A stretch of DNA of 64,000 bases from Prunus persica (taxonomy: Eukaryota; Streptophyta; Magnoliopsida; Rosales; Rosaceae), in assembly GCF_000346465.2 (NCBI RefSeq), contig NC_034011.1, positions 26,781,941 through 26,845,940 on the forward strand, in the 5' to 3' direction. Shown in pieces: positions 60,311 through 64,000 of the stretch. The number at the start of each line of letters is the position of its first letter. Position 1 is the first letter of the stretch. The position numbers and the translations under genes were made by a program. The notes beneath the pieces are model-generated. The model saw nothing but the letters and a program-made list of their open reading frames with translations, did not search any database and was not told where the DNA came from.

Positions 60311-60412
60311 TTTTTTTTCTTTGATACAAGCGATATTGGGTGAAGCGGATTTCAAACACACAACCTCGAGTACAAAGATAACTACTCTTAACCACTTGAC
60401 CCACAAGCCCTT
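60311..60412 (-). mobile_element. tRNA-derived SINE-like element
   Basis: Read on the minus strand: GGGCTTGTGGGTCAAGTGGT, TTAAGAGTAGTTATC, then CTCGAGGTTGTGTGTTTGAA, CCCAATATCGCTTGTATC and an A-rich tail. The GTCAAGTGGTTAAGAG and TTTGAAATCC parts resemble pol III A and B boxes. Block order matches 33598-33690. Confidence 0.65.
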
Positions 60413-60650
60413 GTCAATCTCCTCAATCTAAGTATGATTTTGTTCAGAGGATTTCCAAATGGTTTTGGTGGGCTGAAGCAGCTTAATTGAATATGTTTAG
60501 GCCGAATAGATGGTTTCACACAAGTGGTGAGAAAGGCCTAGCTCCTCCGCCTCCTAGTGGCTAGTGCTTTAGTCTTGGCTCTTGAAGGTTTTGCTTTTAC
60601 TTTTATCAAAGTTTGATGGAGTGGAGGGATCGGAAAGGCTATAATTAGGG

Positions 60651-61202
60651 GTTGTGAGCAGTGCACTGCCGGTTCTGAGGGTGGGCAAGGAGGGCAATGG
60701 TGTGAGCCCAAATTATATATATTATATATGTACCAAGTTGAAGAATATGATTTTAGAGGAGAATAATTTCAATAGTTTAGCATTTAAAGGCCCCAAATTT
60801 GATTACAAGTGTTTCTGAAGAGTCCAAATGAAAATTATGTAATATATGAACATTAATTGTATGTATTTAAGTATTTAACTGCTAAAAGAAGCAATCAGTG
60901 AAAGAGAGCCAACAAGGACTAGAAATTCTTTTATTTATCCAAAATTATTGTTAGTAGATTATTTAGCGAGGAAATATGAAAGAGTACTAATTATTTGTAT
61001 CCTTATTCTTGTTTATTTTCATATTGGGGCAGCGATTATATGGCCAATACTGGAGCCGTGTTTATTTATCCAAATTGTATTAAATTGCATAATTTTGTTT
61101 CCATGTTAGTTTATTATATTCAGGAGAATGAAAGAGAAATGGACCTCATTTTCATTTCTAGCCTAGGGCCACCCAAAAGTCAGGGCCGCCCCTGGTTGTG
61201 AG
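60651..61202. mobile_element. Non-autonomous hAT-like element with 8-base target duplication
   Basis: The element spans 60659-61194 (536 bases), flanked by perfect direct repeats GTTGTGAG at 60651-60658 and 61195-61202. Ends: CAGTGCACTGCCGG on the left and, in reverse complement on the right, CAGGGGCGGCCCTG; CAGNG(C)nC-type ends with 8-base duplications are typical of hAT transposons. There is no transposase; the interior is AT-rich. Confidence 0.85.
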
Positions 61203-61478
61203 TGAGGGGGTTGAATGATGAGAGAAATTCTCACGTAACAGGGATAACGCATTTTGCTATCCCCTGTGAATAACGCAATGACATGTAGGATAATTTTTCT
61301 ACGTGTCATTGTGTTATTGGTCGGGGATAGCAAAACAGTGCTATCCCCGTTACATGTAAGTTTTTTTGTTGAATGAGGGGGCCAATCTCACTATCCAATA
61401 AGAGAGAAAATATTGGCGTTAAACTTTTTAAATGAATGAATGGTAAGATTGAACCTCTCATTCAACCCCCTAACCAAA
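61203..61478. mobile_element. Older MITE carrying the nested insertion
   Basis: GAGGGGGTTGAATGAGGGGG (around 61203-61211 continuing at 61368) and, read in reverse complement from the right end, TTAGGGGGTTGAATGAGAGG are terminal inverted repeats; the repeat continues as CCAATCTCACTATCC against TTCAATCTTACCATT. Removing the insertion at 61219-61376 leaves an element of about 120 bases. Its own target duplication is not clear because the hAT insertion sits at its left edge. Confidence 0.7.
61210..61376. mobile_element. Foldback MULE-like MITE with 9-base target duplication
   Basis: The element spans 61219-61367 (149 bases) between perfect direct repeats GTTGAATGA at 61210-61218 and 61368-61376. 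It is almost one long imperfect hairpin: the left arm CACGTAACAGGGATAACGC, TTTTGCTATCCCC, AATAACGCAATGACATGTAG and the right arm in reverse complement CATGTAACGGGGATAGC, TTTTGCTATCCCC, AATAACACAATGACACGTAG. Nine-base duplications and long inverted repeats fit Mutator-like elements. Confidence 0.88.
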
Positions 61479-62010
61479 AATCTCCTCATTATAGAAGCTC
61501 TCGGGGAGACACATGTAAACCAAAGGTGAATGAATGAAACGTACATTAACTATTTCAAGCTCTTCCACCCCAATATTCTCTTTTTTGTGATTTCCATTTT
61601 GACAGTGCAGTTTCTTCTTGACTGCTGTATTCTTCTTCATACAATTAGTTGGGAGTTGAAATATAATGGTTTAAAGCTATATTCTTGTTCACAAAATTAG
61701 AGGTTTGGATAATTGAAAAATAATGGGTGGTGGGTCTTATAAGAGTGTCTCTCAAATAAGTAATTTGAGGAATCCTTCAATTAAAGCTCATTATATGTAT
61801 ATGTATGTATGTATGTATATAGATAAGATCCTCAACCCAAAAGAGAGAGAATATTATAAGATTCTCTCACTTTAAAAAGAAAGCAAAAGTAAAGAAGACA
61901 ATAAACCATTAGGATCATCATTTCTTGGTGGAGCTCTAGATTTGTCATTTTCTCCTGTTTATTTCACACTAGAGAGAGGGAGGAGGAGAAATATGAGGTA
62001 ATAAGGCAAT

Positions 62011-62710
62011 CTCCCCATCAGGTCAAAACCAAAAAATCCTAAACTTTAGCTCAATTTTTCTCTTAACCCAAGAAAAGTAAGGGGCTAAAATTTGAGAAAA
62101 CCCAAACTTGAAGCCAAATACCAGTTCAACTATTGCCTGAACTGAAAAAATTTTTGGTGGAGCCTACTCAAGATTGGGGCAACCCATGTGCAAAGAGGTG
62201 TGAATGGGGTTCACAGCTGCTGAGCAGCAGAGAGGTGTCGTGCCCCGATTCTTTTGGCTTTTTTTAAAATTTTTCTTTTATTCCAACAGTAATCCAAACA
62301 AATGATCCAGATTAAATCCAAGCTATTTTAATGGTAAAACAAAAGATCCAACGGTCAAAATAATATTTTAAATTAATCTAAATCATATCCAACCCCAAAA
62401 CTCACTCCAAACTCTATAAATACCCATTTCTCAAATACAATTATATTTGTGGAATTTCAATTTTTTAAGTTAAATTGTTCAAAAAAATTAAATTATGAAG
62501 TTATTTAAAAAGATTAAATGAAAAAAAGTGATTCATGAAAAAAAAATATTAGACTTAAACCATTCTTAAACAATTTAATAAAGTTGCAAATTTAAAATTT
62601 GAGTTTGAAAGGCTGGGGGAAAGCAGTTTGAGTCTGGGCAAAACCCAAATAGTTACTTTTTGAAGGGAGAAAATTTAGGTTTATGACCAAATGGGTTGGA
62701 GAAAGCCTAA
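62011..62710. mobile_element. Possible larger MITE
   Basis: Weakly similar inverted ends: CAGGTCAAAACC at the left (about 62020) and, in reverse complement on the right, TTTGGTCATAAACC (about 62690), followed on both sides by AAA/TTTT/CTC-rich sequence. Interior is AT-rich and non-coding. No target duplication confirmed. Confidence 0.3.
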
Positions 62711-63290
62711 AAGAAAGAGAAGAAATATAATAATGTTGAAGACATGACAGAAGGGAAGGGAGAATGGAAGAAATAAGAACCAAAAGTTACTAAAACTTTT
62801 TTTTTTTTCTTTATATTTATATACTCTGCTTCTCATCTATATATGCCCTTATATTCATTGAAAAATAGAAAGAAAAAAGAAGCAGCAGAAGCGTAATTAA
62901 ATCAGTCATTGAATTAGGAACTGTTCTCTCTCTCACTCTAGGACTCGTGTTCTGCAGTTCATCTGCGATACATATAATTTATACACACATTAATTTAATG
63001 TTAAGATAATCGGGTGCATATATATGTATGAAATTGAAATGAATTATTACAAATTGCTCCGTTTGAGTGGAACATGATACTCATGCATGCATACCATACT
63101 CCTAATTTAAGTCCTAGATTTGGGGATGCAAATATAATTAAAACAAATTAATGAAAACCTGCCTCCTTCATTTTGTTCCGATGTTTAGGGATTTTTATTA
63201 TGAGATGGAACTGATGGATGGATCATAGTAGTAATTATACATAGTGCCTAGCTAGCTAGCTAATTACGCGGCGTGTTCCTTCCTTTGCGA
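62711..63290. other. 3' flank of the DUF761-like gene
   Basis: AT-rich with a possible 3' UTR next to 63291. GCTAGCTAGCTAGC near 63250-63262 is a short self-complementary run. No gene. Confidence 0.5.
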
Positions 63291-63647
63291 TCAAGAGTTG
63301 ATTCGTTCAAGCTTGAAACGTTCTTGAACAGATGAAATATAGGTTGCAGCCTTGATATCAACACTCTCATCACCGGCTGCAGCCGCACCGTAATGTTTAT
63401 GATCAAACTGCTGCTTGAGCTGGCTGCTGTGGTCTGCAGCAGGAACTATAAATGAAACCGTCTGATTAGGCTGAGCAGCAATCACATAGTCCATGAACCC
63501 AACTGAATAAGCAGCTGTGTTAGGAGAAGCCTGGCTCGGCTTAACCTTGCTGCTATATTGCATGCTTGTTGTGGAAGGTTTGGCAGCTCGGTAGAATGGC
63601 ATCAACTTCCCCTTCATGAAACCTCTGCGCTTACGATTCGACTCCAT
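63291..63647 (-). CDS. Small basic protein, DUF761-like C-terminus
   Basis: Intronless, 118 residues, minus strand. The N-terminus is basic (MESNRKRRGFMKGKLMPFYR) and the C-terminus carries ESVDIKAATYISSVQERFKL, ERINS, which resembles the DUF761 tail (VDxxAxxYIxxFxERxRLER) of small plant proteins, some of them elicited by pathogens. No signal peptide or membrane segment. The function is unknown and the family link rests only on the tail. ATG 63647 is used because extension would need a TTG. A TATA box lies at 63739-63747. Confidence 0.8.
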   Translation of the reverse strand: MESNRKRRGFMKGKLMPFYRAAKPSTTSMQYSSKVKPSQASPNTAAYSVGFMDYVIAAQPNQTVSFIVPAADHSSQLKQQFDHKHYGAAAAGDESVDIKAATYISSVQERFKLERINS

Positions 63648-63738
63648 CAATCTTAAATCTCACCTTTTTTTCTCCCTTACCTATGTAGCTATAGCTCTGA
63701 TATCAAATGTGTTTGAGCATCTTTGTACTGCAAAGGGC

Positions 63739-63747
63739 TATATATAA
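63739..63747 (-). promoter_or_regulatory. TATA box of the DUF761-like gene
   Basis: TATATATA-type element on the minus strand, about 95 bases upstream of the ATG, in the normal distance range. Confidence 0.55.
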
Positions 63748-64000
63748 CACTTGCTGAGTAAGTACCATTTTTTTTATTTTATTTTATTTTCATTTTTTAT
63801 TGTTGTATTACTTGTACTCAAGTTGAAAAGAGTTCAAGATAGACATGATCGATCATGATGTGTTGTGGTCCTCAATTAAATATCTGGAAAGCATCATTTT
63901 TTTTAAGTCTTGGTCTACTATGCCAATGCATATGTGTTCCATTTATTCCGATGTGTATCGATCTTGTTTTACTTAATTAAACAGATACCAAATACTTTAT
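63748..64000. other. Upstream region to the window end
   Basis: AT-rich; a TTTTA-rich stretch at about 63768-63800. Nothing else seen. Confidence 0.4.

Noticed and set aside
62171..62255. Possible microRNA hairpin (AGATTGGGGCA pairing with TGCCCCGATTCT)
   Set aside because: Only an 11-base stem with a long loop; arms do not continue to pair, and no known miRNA is recognised.
1..64000. CRISPR arrays, bacterial operons, organelle inserts, viral copies or toxin genes
   Set aside because: No regular spacer-repeat arrays, operon-like packing or recognisable organelle, viral or toxin coding regions were seen; the DNA is plant nuclear.

Overview
The window is nuclear DNA of a flowering plant. Genes are spliced with GT-AG introns, intergenic DNA is AT-rich and full of CT/GA and AT microsatellites, there are three nuclear tRNA genes, and the families present are land-plant ones (DCD protein, plant TOM20, FLA, class III peroxidase, CYP71, DUF3339, MIKC MADS). 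Gene structure and small non-autonomous transposons suggest a woody rosid, possibly Rosaceae (Prunus-like). The species is an inference and was not tested.

Layout. 0.7-3.5 kb: DCD-domain NRP/B2-like gene (-) with a leader intron. 7.3-8.8 kb: TOM20 (+). 9.8-11.9 kb: probably plastid YrdC/YciO-like protein (+). 12.6-17.7 kb: 1,154-residue polytopic membrane protein of unknown role (+), convergent with a fasciclin-like arabinogalactan protein (-, 18.2-19.2 kb). 21.0-22.0 kb: ribonucleotide reductase small subunit (+). 22.4-24.3 kb: unknown 183-residue protein (+). 24.6-25.0 kb: tRNA-Gln (-) and tRNA-Leu (+), then a CYP71-type P450 (+). 27.7-28.9 kb: plastid ribosomal protein bL27 (+). 29.7-30.1 kb: SEC61 gamma (-). 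31.1-32.6 kb: ZNF511-like zinc finger (-). 34.1-35.4 kb: class III peroxidase (+). 36.2-39.0 kb: NFD4/nodulin-like MFS transporter (-). 41.3 kb: tRNA-Ser (+). 42.3-47.6 kb: five intronless DUF3339 genes on alternating strands. 49.5-58.4 kb: MIKC MADS gene of FLC/MAF type (-) with a 5.7 kb first intron. 58.4-63.3 kb: gene-free, with nested small transposons. 63.3-63.6 kb: small DUF761-like protein (-).

Most genes are independent housekeeping or stress genes. The order DCD, TOM20, FLA, RNR2, bL27, DUF3339 recalls two duplicated Arabidopsis segments (around At3g27030-27090 and At5g40930-40980, from memory), so this looks like an old conserved block with younger insertions (P450, transposons).

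Most worth a second look: two CATGCATG (RY) palindromes 43 bp apart in intron 1 of the FLC-like gene, with a telobox and long GA tracts at the same locus; the five-gene DUF3339 array; a three-level nest of non-autonomous transposons with readable target-site duplications at 60.65-61.48 kb; a MITE family with two inverted copies 35 kb apart; and two GC-AG introns. All exon models are read by eye from reading frame, splice consensus and protein families; none was tested against transcripts.
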